A stretch of 64,000 nucleotides of DNA from Branchipolynoe longqiensis (Eukaryota; Annelida; Polychaeta; Phyllodocida; Polynoidae): contig CM059192.1 in assembly GCA_030323885.1 (NCBI GenBank), positions 67,778,785 through 67,842,784 of the forward strand, in the 5' to 3' direction. This document shows, in pieces, positions 55,346 through 64,000 of the stretch (position 1 is its first letter; the number at the start of each line of letters is the position of its first letter). The position numbers and the translations under genes are program-made. The notes below the pieces were generated by a model that made no database searches, was not told the origin of the DNA, and saw only the letters and a list, made by a program, of their open reading frames with translations.

Positions 55346-55951
55346 ACCCTCTTTTTTTTTTTCTTTTTTTTTTTTCTTGAAGATTTATACAGCCTAGTAT
55401 GGATAAGTCTGACTGGACTTGTTTTCACCATTAGACAGCCTACACTTTTACCGACCCAAGGGATTTTTAACCTCCCACACCACATAGACATGGTATGAGA
55501 GCAACTAACCTTTGATGACACTGTAAGTTACACACAGCGGTGGAAATCCAAATTGGCAGAGGTGGGGGCACAGGGAATCAAACCACCGACCTTCAGATTA
55601 GGAGTCCGACCTAGAAAAAAGTCAGACACTCTAACCACTCTGCCACAGAGAACACCACATACTTTAATAGGAGGTTTATAATTATGAAAATGCATATGAT
55701 CAATTTTAAGCATAAACCTAAGCCTAAATTGAGCAATTTATGGATGTATACGTCTTCCTTACGCACATTTCAATTAGCTTCAGCATTATTTATTTAACCA
55801 GCGACGAGTGTTGAGCGTAAGTATGCTTTATTGTAGACTATATTCGTAATTAAATGTTTGAATAATGCTTTATTTTGGATTTGCTTTGTGTAATTAACCT
55901 CATTAAACGGAATTAAAGTGTGTCCTATCTGACGTGTGTGTCGCACTTAAG
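55346..55951. other. Intronic; poly(T) at 55350-55377
   Basis: No feature supported beyond the T-rich tract. Confidence 0.5.
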
Positions 55952-56476
55952 CAGGGATGAAAGATCTCCGCGATTTCGCGGATTTCCGCGATTTTTAATA
56001 ATCGCCGATTAACTATCATAAAATGCCACGGATATATGACAGCAATTAGTCTGTCAGAATCTGGTTCTGATATGACCTTAGATATTACTACTAGTACACG
56101 ATGCAAGTGCATCATTTCCGCTAAAACGCGGGTATTCTCCCATAGACTTAATACTCGGAGATTCGTGGACAAATCCTGGAATGCAGGTTTAATCAAATAC
56201 TCTCCGAGCATTATCTTAGTCCATTCCATTGACCAGTCAATACAGGCTATCGTTGGAGAGTGCCCCACTATCCTTGTTGTGACTATATTAAGGCACGCTC
56301 CCTCTTTTCCAATCGGTCATCACTTTTAACCGTTTATTTTCATGATATTGGACAAGGTTAAGAGAATAACCAATAGGATAATGATGCTAATATTGGAGCA
56401 ATATTCTGTTTTCAGAGTTCTTGGTTATCTAGACATAAATTTCCGCTTTTTTTGCCCGGTACCACTTTCATCCCTT
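55952..56476. mobile_element. MITE with ends CAGGGATGAAAG, longer copy
   Basis: CAGGGATGAAAGATCTCCGCG to ACCACTTTCATCCCT. No clear flanking duplication. At about 56063 the interior contains GATATGACCTTAGATATTAC, a decayed SINE 3' end also present in the 14352 fragment. Confidence 0.72.
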
Positions 56477-56635
56477 AATAAATTTGGGTGGGTCTCCCGG
56501 TGTCCGTCCACCCGTTTCCGGTCGGCCCCGCTGCTGCAGTCAGCCGTACTTGAAAAGCAATAGCGAAATTAGTGGTAAAATAGCTAGCTGCCTGCTATGG
56601 GATGCATTTGTGTTTTAGCAGTGTTTATATAATTA

Positions 56636-56831
56636 CAGTACCATCTCTCTAAATCGACCGACTATGTATGGTATCGACTTTAAATGGTCCATTTAGAGTG
56701 GTGGTCATTTTAGGAGTATTTTTTTTATCGTTACAATGGTATTGTATGAGTGGTCGTTTGAGACCAAAATAAAAGATCGATATAGGGGAGTGGTCGATCT
56801 GTGGAGGTGGTCAGTTAGACAGGTTTTACTG
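56636..56831. mobile_element. MITE, CAGTAAAACCTCTCTA family, TA-flanked
   Basis: CAGTACCATCTCTCTAAATC to GACAGGTTTTACTG, TA on both sides, with the GTGGTCGATCTGTGGAGGTG block. Confidence 0.85.
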
Positions 56832-57156
56832 TAGTTGGTGTTTCGCACCAATGGCGGTGATTTCGAAGGACGGTCTCAATTTTCCCTTAGCAAATAATCT
56901 ATTTTGTTTATTATGTTGATGTTTGTGTCAATTAGTTAATTACCAGGTTAATCACCCTGTTATTTTATAATTAACCAATTCGACTATATTGGTACGGCTA
57001 GAGAACTACCTATATAGTAGTAGCACCACGTGGCATTTCCATACTTAAGTTACATATTTTAATTTTTCTTTCATTTTCCCTGATCTAAAACTATTTTTAA
57101 TTCAAAACTCATGTGGATAATTTTTTGTTAAGGACAATTTTTGTTTAAAAGAAATG
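56832..57156. other. Intronic, no recognised feature
   Basis: Nothing supported. Confidence 0.5.
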
Positions 57157-57213
57157 ATGTATCCCTGCAGCAGGATGCAGTCTACCTCTATGTATCTTGC
57201 TGCAGGGATACAT
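57157..57213. repeat. Perfect 16-bp inverted repeat, 25-nt loop
   Basis: ATGTATCCCTGCAGCA at 57157-57172 and TGCTGCAGGGATACAT at 57198-57213. It would form a stable hairpin in RNA or single-stranded DNA. Not clearly part of a known element. Confidence 0.88.
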
Positions 57214-57289
57214 TAATGCAGGTAGCGTTCTCGATAATTGACCCCATTCTATTCTGGCTGCTTCTGACAAGTTAATAATTGGATAATGT

Positions 57290-58227
57290 GTGTAGGTATG
57301 TGATTGACTGGACAAGATGGCTAACTGGGTGAAATCAACCCTTGCGGCGTGAAACCAAATGCTCTTGAAACTGTGCTTCTCACTAGTGTGATTCGCTTGC
57401 TTCTCCCATCTCGAACCTCGGAACTGAAAGACACAAACATGCGAGTGTCGTCGGTACAGACCTTTATTCCCCCCAGAGAAGTCGGACTCTTGGCCATGAA
57501 CTGACCCCGAGGCACGTTTGACTTCTGGGGGTGTTTGTAACCTTACGACGGTTACCGGCTGCAGAACTGCAGCACTATAGAGAGGCACCGATAAATCGGC
57601 CCAATCTTTGGTTGAAGATTAATCTTCTGGTGGGACGGTTGTAGAAGATGGGGGATGTCTTTACAACGATTAAACGACGAGTCGTTGGGGCGGTCCCCGA
57701 ATCACTCTGGTCCGGCGGTAGCACAGCACTTGTATCCAGCAGCAGCAAGGGTTTCCGAGGAAGGGATGGGTAAAGGTGGGTCCAGCGGTTCCAGCAACAA
57801 GAATAAAGCAAGAGAAACGAAAAGGTAAAGGGCCCTACCCAAGCAAACAACTCCCTTGATCAAGTGGAGAAGTAAGCCTGGGAGAGAAAAAAAAAAGAGG
57901 GTAGATTATAGGAAAGAGAAATGAGAGTTGAGTCAAAGGACCATGTCTATTTGCTCTATGGTGACCAGCAGGCGAGTCAAAGACACGGACAGAGTAAGAG
58001 TAGAAAGTGAAATGCAGGCAGGCTCCCACTCCTGGAACTCTTTTCAGACAATATCAAGTAGGAGCATGGCCAGCGGAGATAGAGAGAGGTGTAGACGAAG
58101 TGCGGTCCGGATAGCAAGTGCCCCGAGGCATGTCTTGCTGGCTCTTAAATATGCTACCTTGCCGCGAAGGGTTGGTCACCTGACTACAATGTTTGGACCG
58201 TGGCCTGCTATAAATAGGTGACTAACA
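57290..58227 (-). mobile_element. Candidate solo LTR
   Basis: On the minus strand it starts TGTTAGTCACCTATTTATAG, has a second A/T box (CATATTTAAGAGCC) followed by C/T-rich sequence, and near the far end GGGGGAATAAAGGTCTGTAC, a polyadenylation-like signal. These fit U3-R-U5 order. No gag/pol is present, the 3' boundary is not defined and no target duplication was found, so this is a hypothesis. Confidence 0.4.
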
Positions 58228-58840
58228 CTCCCCTGTCCTGGCCGAGCCGTTCGTGGATTCGAATCCTGGTCGAGTCACACCAATGACTTTTGTGTTTGTT
58301 TGTTGTTTTACATCCTAGCAACATCTAAAGTCATATCAGGATGGGTACCGACTTGTGACAGTGCGCACTCATGGTGACTTTATAGTGCTGCCCCACTGGG
58401 ATACCAGGCTGCCAGCACCATGACCTGATATCCCACTCAGTCATATTATCCTGACACTGAGCCAACCAGTCCTTGCCCTATCCTAATAATGGCGAGCGCC
58501 TGGCTAGGAAGCAACAACTATCAATTTTTAAGTCATTGGTTTGACTCGACCAGGGTTCGAACCCACGATCCCATGGCCTACCAACACGGGAGACACCAAT
58601 GACTTGTCGCTTCCTAGCCTGGCGCTTGACATTATTAGGATAGGGCAAGGACTGGTTGGCTCAGTGTCAGGCTCAGTGTCAGGATAATGTGACTGAGTGG
58701 GATATCGTGTCATGATGCCAGAAGTCTGATTTCCCAGTGGGACAGCACTATAAAATCACCATGATTGCACACTGTCACAAGGCGGTACCCATCCTGATAT
58801 GTTGCTAGGACGTAAAACAACAAACAAACAAACAAACGTG
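58228..58840 (+). mobile_element. Family A SINE split by an antisense SINE
   Basis: The head fragment (CGTGGATTCGAATCCTGGTC) ends ACCAATGACTT at 58289. The body resumes with ACCAATGACTTGTCGC at 58595 and runs to the 3' end and (AAAC)n tail. Internal duplication GTCAGGCTCAGTGTCAGG. Confidence 0.88.
58290..58594 (-). mobile_element. Family A SINE nested in another SINE, 11-bp duplication
   Basis: Inserted between perfect ACCAATGACTT repeats (58279-58289 and 58595-58605). Runs from the complementary tail (TTGTTTGTTGTTTTACATCC) through the whole body to AACACGGGAGAC; the first 35 or so nucleotides of the head are missing. Confidence 0.92.
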
Positions 58841-58974
58841 GCCGAGGCAGTGTGGTAGGAGAGCCCCGCAGTGTTCATGGATCATTCTCTGAAACTGGGC
58901 ACTAGAGTGTGACATGGAAGCCAAAAGTGAATGCCTTTCAAATAATAGTAAAAAACAACATTCCAAATAATAAC

Positions 58975-59150
58975 AGCTGGTGTGCTCAGTGTCAGGATAA
59001 TGTGACTGAGTGGGATACCAGGTCATGGTGCCGGTGGTCTGGTTTCCCTGTGGCATAGCACTATAAAGTCGCCATGAGTGCGCAGTCACAAGTCGGTACC
59101 CGTCCTAATATGACCTTAGATGTTGCTAGGACGTAAAACAACAACAAACA
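58975..59150 (+). mobile_element. Family A SINE, 5'-truncated
   Basis: Starts CTGGTGTGCTCAGTGTCAGG and runs to GACCTTAGATGTTGCTAGGA with an (AAC)n tail. High similarity to the 1498 and 20642 copies. Confidence 0.88.
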
Positions 59151-59351
59151 GAATCCATATTCCTATGAACATTTACATGCTGTGCGTATGTCAGAGTTAG
59201 AGAAAAGCTATTTCACTCTTTGATTTTGATCTTATACAAATTGAGAAATGCGTTAATATCACTCGTGTAACATGCAAGTCAAAGACACATCCAGAACATC
59301 ATTTTAACATACACAACCCATTCACACAAGATTTCTATTGATTACAGTTAA

Positions 59352-59676
59352 AGTTGCATAGTCCGATGGTTTAGAATTTCTGTGTTTTTTCTAAAATATA
59401 TTAGATTGATCACTAGTATCTACTTTACATTAGTTCAAAGTTACTTTTATTTTAAATGGTAAACCTTTGAGATATTTTGAGTGCAAACATGGAAAATTAG
59501 TTTTGGCAAGCTTGCCAAAACTCTGTCACCATATTCTGTTAAATTGACTCCGTATTGCCTTCCACGCAGAAACAAATGCTTAATAAGTGCATCAGTATCT
59601 AAGTTAGATATGGCAAATCAAATCTAGATAATTGGCTTGGTTTTGAAAATTTGATATTTCATCGGACTATGCAGCT
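59352..59676. mobile_element. piggyBac-like MITE with TTAA on both sides
   Basis: TTAA (59348-59351) AGTTGCATAGTCCGATGG to CATCGGACTATGCAGCT TTAA (59677-59680). Very close to the 38180 copy. Confidence 0.88.
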
Positions 59677-59680
59677 TTAA

Positions 59681-60285
59681 GCAAACAGGATTATGTCTTA
59701 CAAGAAAAAAAGTTGAAAAAATGTTTTGGTGAATGCATCGTATCGATGTGTAAATTTTCACATTTTCACATTATCGCCAAATTATACAAGTATACTTTTG
59801 AAATCTTTTTGTGGGATAGATTAAATAGTATCACTAACATACTTAATACACAGCCAACAATAATTATTTGACACATTATCAATAAAAAAATTATTTATCG
59901 CCATGTTAACATGGAAACCAAAAATGTAGTGCCGGGTTTGGAGAATGACTACATATTTGGCCTCACTACAGCAGTATGTACACAAACCTCGTTTATCTCT
60001 TTCAGTTATGTGCCCAACGAGTGACGTCTCTGCGGAAACTATACAATTTCTGAACACAAAAACTGGGGAGCATTTAAGGACACCTTAGGGCCATTCCCGG
60101 TAGAAAGTAGAAACCAGAAACCTGAAGGGTTGGTTAGCCGTTCAAATAATTCACAATTGAGCTTTACTCATAATTTAAAACAGCCACCAATAAATGTGTG
60201 AATCGGTCGAGCGTCAAATTAAAATGGAAAGTCGCCAAGTTTATGCCTTTTTAATATCCACTGACCTACATGGGTTTTGGTGTGA
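59681..60285. other. Intronic, no recognised feature
   Basis: Nothing supported. Confidence 0.5.
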
Positions 60286-60615
60286 GAAACTGTGTGGGAC
60301 GCAGTGGGCGCAGGGTTCCCGTATGGAAGGTCGGGAGTTTGGTTCCCGGTCGAGTCAAACCAGAGACTTAAAAATTGATACTTGTCGCCTCCTAGCCAGG
60401 TGCCCAACATTAATAGGATAGGGCAAGAACTGGTTGGCTCAGTGTCAGGATAATGTGACTGAGTGGGATAGCAGGTCATGGTGCTGGTGGCCTGGTGTTC
60501 CAGTGGGGCAGCATTATAAAGTCACCATGAGTGTGCACTGTCACAAGTCAGTGGCCGTCCTGATATGACCGTAGACCTATATAGGACCATGTTGCCAGGA
60601 TGTAAAACTTGAACA
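60286..60615 (+). mobile_element. Family A SINE with shortened head
   Basis: GGTCGGGAGTTTGGTTCCCG (box B region), GAGTCAAACCAGAGACTTAA, full body. The 3' end is interrupted by GACCTATATAGGACCAT before GTTGCCAGGATGTAAAAC. Confidence 0.88.
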
Positions 60616-61510
60616 ACATGTGCACGTGTGCCATATTAAATGAAGATAGTCAGTTAAATGAGGCGGGTGACATATAATGCACACTAGCTGTGACAGCTTT
60701 CTGGGTGAGTTCAGTTGTTGTAAACTGAGCAGCGTGCTCATTGGGTGCTCCGTCAGAGGGCGCCAGTAGTGTAGAGGGCGCCAGTAGTGTAGGTGTGTGG
60801 AGGGTGTGATGGGAATCATGGGTAAGCTGCATTAGGTCAGTACTCATGAGTAAGTTGCCAAAGTCTTAGAAAATATATAAAATAAAATCATGAAACCTTT
60901 TGTTGTAGCACTGAGGTGCACTATTAAATATTTATGTATATATGCTGTATTCTCGCGGGTTAACGTCCATGTGTGGGTTAACACCCATCCTCCATTTGGC
61001 CAATATTTTGTAAATGCCGACCCCTTAAACATCCGTGTCCCATCCCCCACTTCAGTGATTTGCCAATTTAAATGCCCAGGGCGTTAACCCATGAGAATAA
61101 GGTATGATATATATATATAATATACATGTATAATATGTCATGTGTGTATAATATATATATAATGTAATGTATGACATATATCTTGATATATCATTGTGAA
61201 TCATTTCGTTGACCCATGCTTATTATGCCATTATGTCCTACCATGGTGCTCTAGTCACTTACTGTCATATACAATGATTGTAATTGTTCACGGCTGGAAG
61301 ACCAGTGGTTTGACCGTGAGAAGAGTCTGTCTTCAGATGAGTTTAGCTGTATTAATCACCCGCCACTCCCCAGAAAAGAAATAGTCAAAGAAACATCTCG
61401 TAGGGCATCTTCATTGGTTACTAGCATCTGTTCCCGATACAATAACACCTGTCTTCAAAGGACATCACTGCCTCCAGATCAGTTTTGTCCTCACACACAA
61501 ATAGTTAGTA
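60616..61510. other. Intronic; GGCGCCAGTAGTGTAG direct duplication near 60755-60800 and A/T repeats at 61100-61190
   Basis: No gene or element supported. Confidence 0.5.
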
Positions 61511-61697
61511 CAGTAAAACCTCTCTAAATCGACCGACCATGGGACCGACTTTAAATGGTCCATTTAGGGAGGTGGTCGGCCTAGGGAGTTTTTTTTTATC
61601 GTTTCAACGGGCGATCATTTGGGACCCAAATAAAGTGATCGATATATATAAGGGAGTGGTTGATTTGTGGATCTGTTCGGTTAGAGAGGTTTTACTG
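61511..61697. mobile_element. MITE, CAGTAAAACCTCTCTA family, TA-flanked
   Basis: CAGTAAAACCTCTCTAAATC to TTAGAGAGGTTTTACTG, TA on both sides. Closest to the 48228 copy (shared CGACCGACCATGGGACCGAC). Confidence 0.88.
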
Positions 61698-61899
61698 TAC
61701 ATTGAAAAAATAAATGTTGGCACATGGCAGGGATTTGTCGGTGACAGGGGTCACTGAAAACAACTACTTCTGTATCACAATCTCATTTCATGTAGAGCTC
61801 ACCAGGTTCAGAGGACTGAATTCCTCACATATCGGAATTAAATCTCCGTGTTAAAGCAGATAGACAAGCTTTACCGCTGATCTCGAGCTCCTTTAATTG

Positions 61900-62172
61900 C
61901 AGGGTCCGTACGGGGCCTGGAAAGTCTTGAAAAAAACTTCATTTGCTGCATTTCAAGGCCTTGAAACTCCTTGAATTTAACCTATTTTGGGTAATTAGTC
62001 TTGAAAAGCCTTGAATTCTATCAAACTGTCCCCACTGATCTAAATTAGTCTGAAATTGCCCTTCGCTATTGTTTTTTTCCCTGAAATCCAAATGAAAACA
62101 GTCTTGAATTCCTATCAAAAACAGCCTTGAAATAGCTTTGAATTCCATCTCTTCACATGTGTATGCACCCTG
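61900..62172. mobile_element. hAT-like MITE, CTTGAAAAG family, complete copy
   Basis: CAGGGTCCGTACGGGGCCTGG to GTGTATGCACCCTG, 273 bp, the same length as the 13950 copy. Flanks do not show a clear duplication. Confidence 0.8.
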
Positions 62173-62659
62173 CATTTGATTCAGAAACACATACCATAAT
62201 CCCGTGTGAGGAACATTCCTGTCAGACACGTGCACATTTGAGCTGTTTACATTGTTTTCACGATAGCATGGCCTCTGCATATTGAAATAATACTGATATA
62301 ATTAACAAATGTAAGATATATCATGGTTATTAATATATTAGAATATATAGTATGCAATGTATATATACTGAGTAATGATAATATATATTATATATAGTAT
62401 GTATAATATGTATGTGTATAATATGTATTATATATATTATACATTATATATAATATATATATATATGGTACTGTGAGTGAGGATGCGCAGCCGTTACAGT
62501 GTGATGAGACAGGTGGCGCCACGAGCGGAGCTGAGGTTGAGTAGGTTGGAGCAGCAAATGTCAAGTCCAGGCTCCAGCACCCAGTGAATGAGGGAATGGT
62601 GTTCAGCAGGAGGAAGCTTCCGGGCTATTATGCTCCTATAATTCTTTCACAGTATATAT
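62173..62659. other. Intronic; (TATA)n-rich stretch at 62330-62465
   Basis: A/T-rich simple sequence. No feature otherwise. Confidence 0.55.
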
Positions 62660-62914
62660 GAGACTGTCTCAAAAGGTGCTAAGCAATATTGGACAAAACT
62701 TTGTCCATTGTAACGATCAACATACTAACTACTTATGCATTTGCTCAGGATAAACTGATTTGTTTTTTACATCGTGTTTCATAATCCCAATAGAATACAT
62801 ATTGATTTGAAGCAAATATCCTTGTGTTTTCAGTGTAACTGTTTCTGTGCTGTTTTGTGTCAATCGTTACAATGGACAAAAAAAAGAAGAGTTATCACCT
62901 TTTGAGACAGGCTC
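62660..62914. mobile_element. MITE with long inverted repeats (GAGNCTGTCTCAAAAGGTG)
   Basis: GAGACTGTCTCAAAAGGTG at 62660 and CACCTTTTGAGACAGGCTC ending at 62914. Further inward, TTGTCCATTGTAACGAT pairs with ATCGTTACAATGGACAA. Flanks are TATATAT-rich, so a TA duplication is likely but cannot be placed. 255 bp, 120 bp before the fourth exon. Confidence 0.8.
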
Positions 62915-63049
62915 ATATATATAATTTTATGCACTTCGGTCTGTAATCCAGGGTGGGATTCTATTAATTTTAGAGCATCTCCCACCCATGCCCTCTCCGT
63001 TACCTTACAAAGAATCTTTGTCTGATGGTGTGTTCTTGTGACATTGCAG

Positions 63050-63193
63050 AAAACTACCTGCTTGACGACATAGGGAATTATAAATACTTGACGCATGGAA
63101 ATGTGCCGCTCCCGAACGCTGAAGACCCGGAACAGTACAAGCTGCTGCGGAACGCCATGAACATCATGGGCATCACCAAGGACGAACAGGACT
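63050..63193 (+). CDS. MYH9/10: Non-muscle myosin II heavy chain, fourth visible exon
   Basis: 144-bp exon after GTGACATTGCAG, donor GTGAGT. With the A left from the previous exon it reads KNYLLDDIGNYKYLTHGNVP, then LPNAEDPEQYKLLRNAMNIM and GITKDEQD, phase 1 out. MNIMGI is the conserved motor-domain motif (M-x-I-M-G). The preceding intron is about 8.9 kb. A small upstream in-frame ATG is not a start. Boundaries follow the reading frame and could be off by one base. Confidence 0.94.
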
Positions 63194-63295
63194 GTGAGTG
63201 GAGGCATTTTGTAAGCGTGTTCTTTGATAACCGGTAAAGACTTTTAGCAAGTGATGAGGTGTAGGGGTGGCAGCAGCCGCTGGGGCAGGATGGGT

Positions 63296-63336
<41 letters not shown>
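63296..63336. repeat. poly(G) tract, about 41 nt, 100 bp after the fourth exon
   Basis: Uninterrupted G run in the intron after the exon. Exact length is uncertain for any sequencing method. Confidence 0.95.
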
Positions 63337-63338
<2 letters not shown>

Positions 63339-63382
63339 GTACACACACTGCTTAAGGCTAGTACAAGTGAAGAAGTATACCG

Positions 63383-63561
63383 CAGGGTTCGTCTGGGTCC
63401 TTGAAAACCTGTAAAGTCCTAGAATTTGTCTAAAGATTCTTGAAAATCCTTGAAAATTCGGGGCACTCTAATTTAATACAGGTCTTTAAAACGTCCTGGA
63501 ATTTTAGACTGGAAAAGTCTTGGAAAAACCTGGAATTTGATGTCAAAATGGGTATGAGCCC
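63383..63561. mobile_element. Distant relative of the CTTGAAAA hAT-like MITEs
   Basis: CAGGGTTCGTCTGGGTCCTTG, then TTCTTGAAAATCCTTGAAAA and AGTCTTGGAAAAACCTGG, ending near ATGAGCCCTATA. Ends only loosely inverted. Confidence 0.5.
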
Positions 63562-63844
63562 TATACCAACAGGTGGCGCCCCCCCCCCCCCCCCCTAACC
63601 CACTGCAGCGGTAACGCTAATGGAACCGAAGGAGCGCCAAATCCGGCTAGTGGCGACTCCCAGAACTAATCAAGCAGCACCGGAAGCTGCATATATGCCC
63701 AATATCACGTGGCAAACCCAGTTATTATCCCACCACAGAAGCACTTGTTTGTACCTCGATGGGTGATAACCTGGGAATACCAGGTGCTGGTTTTATAGTG
63801 TGCCAAACTGTGTCGATAAATGATAGAAGTGATAGGTAAAGGCC
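63562..63844. other. Intronic; poly(C) at 63579-63595
   Basis: Nothing else supported. Confidence 0.5.
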
Positions 63845-64000
63845 CTGTCACACTACAGTGTACGGCATCAGCGCGTGCTCAACGTTAGAAAATTGGCCAG
63901 TAAGTCGGCATTCGTCAAACTTTTCAGCGGTGGGGGGTAAAAATGGGCGTATACACAACGTATATACAAAGAACGTAGCGTATGCAGAACGTGTCTCTGA
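63845..64000. mobile_element. Left end of a fourth CTGTCAC element, cut by the window
   Basis: GGCCCTGTCACACTACAGTG, then AACGTATATAC and ACGTAGCGTATGCAGAACGT words like those of the 38987 element. Continues beyond the window. Confidence 0.6.

Noticed and set aside
57145..57588. 147-residue minus-strand frame
   Set aside because: No recognisable domain; overlaps the hairpin and the candidate LTR.

Overview
The window is animal nuclear DNA. It has spliced exons of a conserved cytoskeletal gene, no bacterial-style gene packing, and a very high load of tRNA-derived SINEs, MITEs, one LINE remnant and many satellite arrays. A tRNA-derived SINE at 29427-29750 (partial copy at 52420-52583) resembles, as I remember it, a SINE common in gastropod and bivalve genomes. 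I therefore favour a mollusc, or at least a lophotrochozoan, at roughly 70-75% confidence.

The only real gene I can support is on the + strand. Four consecutive exons (48087-48179, 53349-53412, 54076-54174, 63050-63193) encode part of the motor domain of a class II non-muscle/smooth-type myosin heavy chain. They have canonical splice sites and compatible phases and cover switch I and the segment after it. The exon with the ATP-binding P-loop should lie upstream, but I do not see it in the first 48 kb. Most or all of 1-48086 is therefore probably one very large intron, unless the exon is in the 500-N gap or was missed. The three complete introns are about 5.2, 0.66 and 8.9 kb.

Layout. 1-11 kb: SINEs, simple repeats and nested MITEs. 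11-16 kb: a 36-bp minisatellite, GAGT-type arrays and a 14-16-bp array. 16-20.6 kb: MITEs, two CTGTCAC-ended elements with short-motif interiors, and a 104/96-bp satellite. 21-27.5 kb: a 90-bp satellite, a degenerate GATAGGGG array and a 52-bp satellite. 27.5-38 kb: SINEs, an LINE reverse-transcriptase remnant and layered insertions into a 15-bp array. 38-45 kb: a 1.2-kb CTGTCAC element, (ACC)n and (CACCAT)n arrays, and Harbinger-like and piggyBac-like elements. 45-47.4 kb: a 65-bp satellite ending in the assembly gap. 47.4-64 kb: the myosin exons and their repeat-filled introns.

Main observations: (1) four insertions of 55-62 bp that carry only the 3' end of the common SINE, each with a perfect 9-13 bp target-site duplication, three starting at nearly the same nucleotide; (2) four elements sharing a CTGTCAC terminus but with quite different interior short-motif arrays; (3) SINE tails that run straight into large satellite arrays; (4) several nested insertions whose target duplications are readable, including a paralogous empty TTAA site. 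No bacterial-type system, CRISPR array, or functional RNA gene was found.
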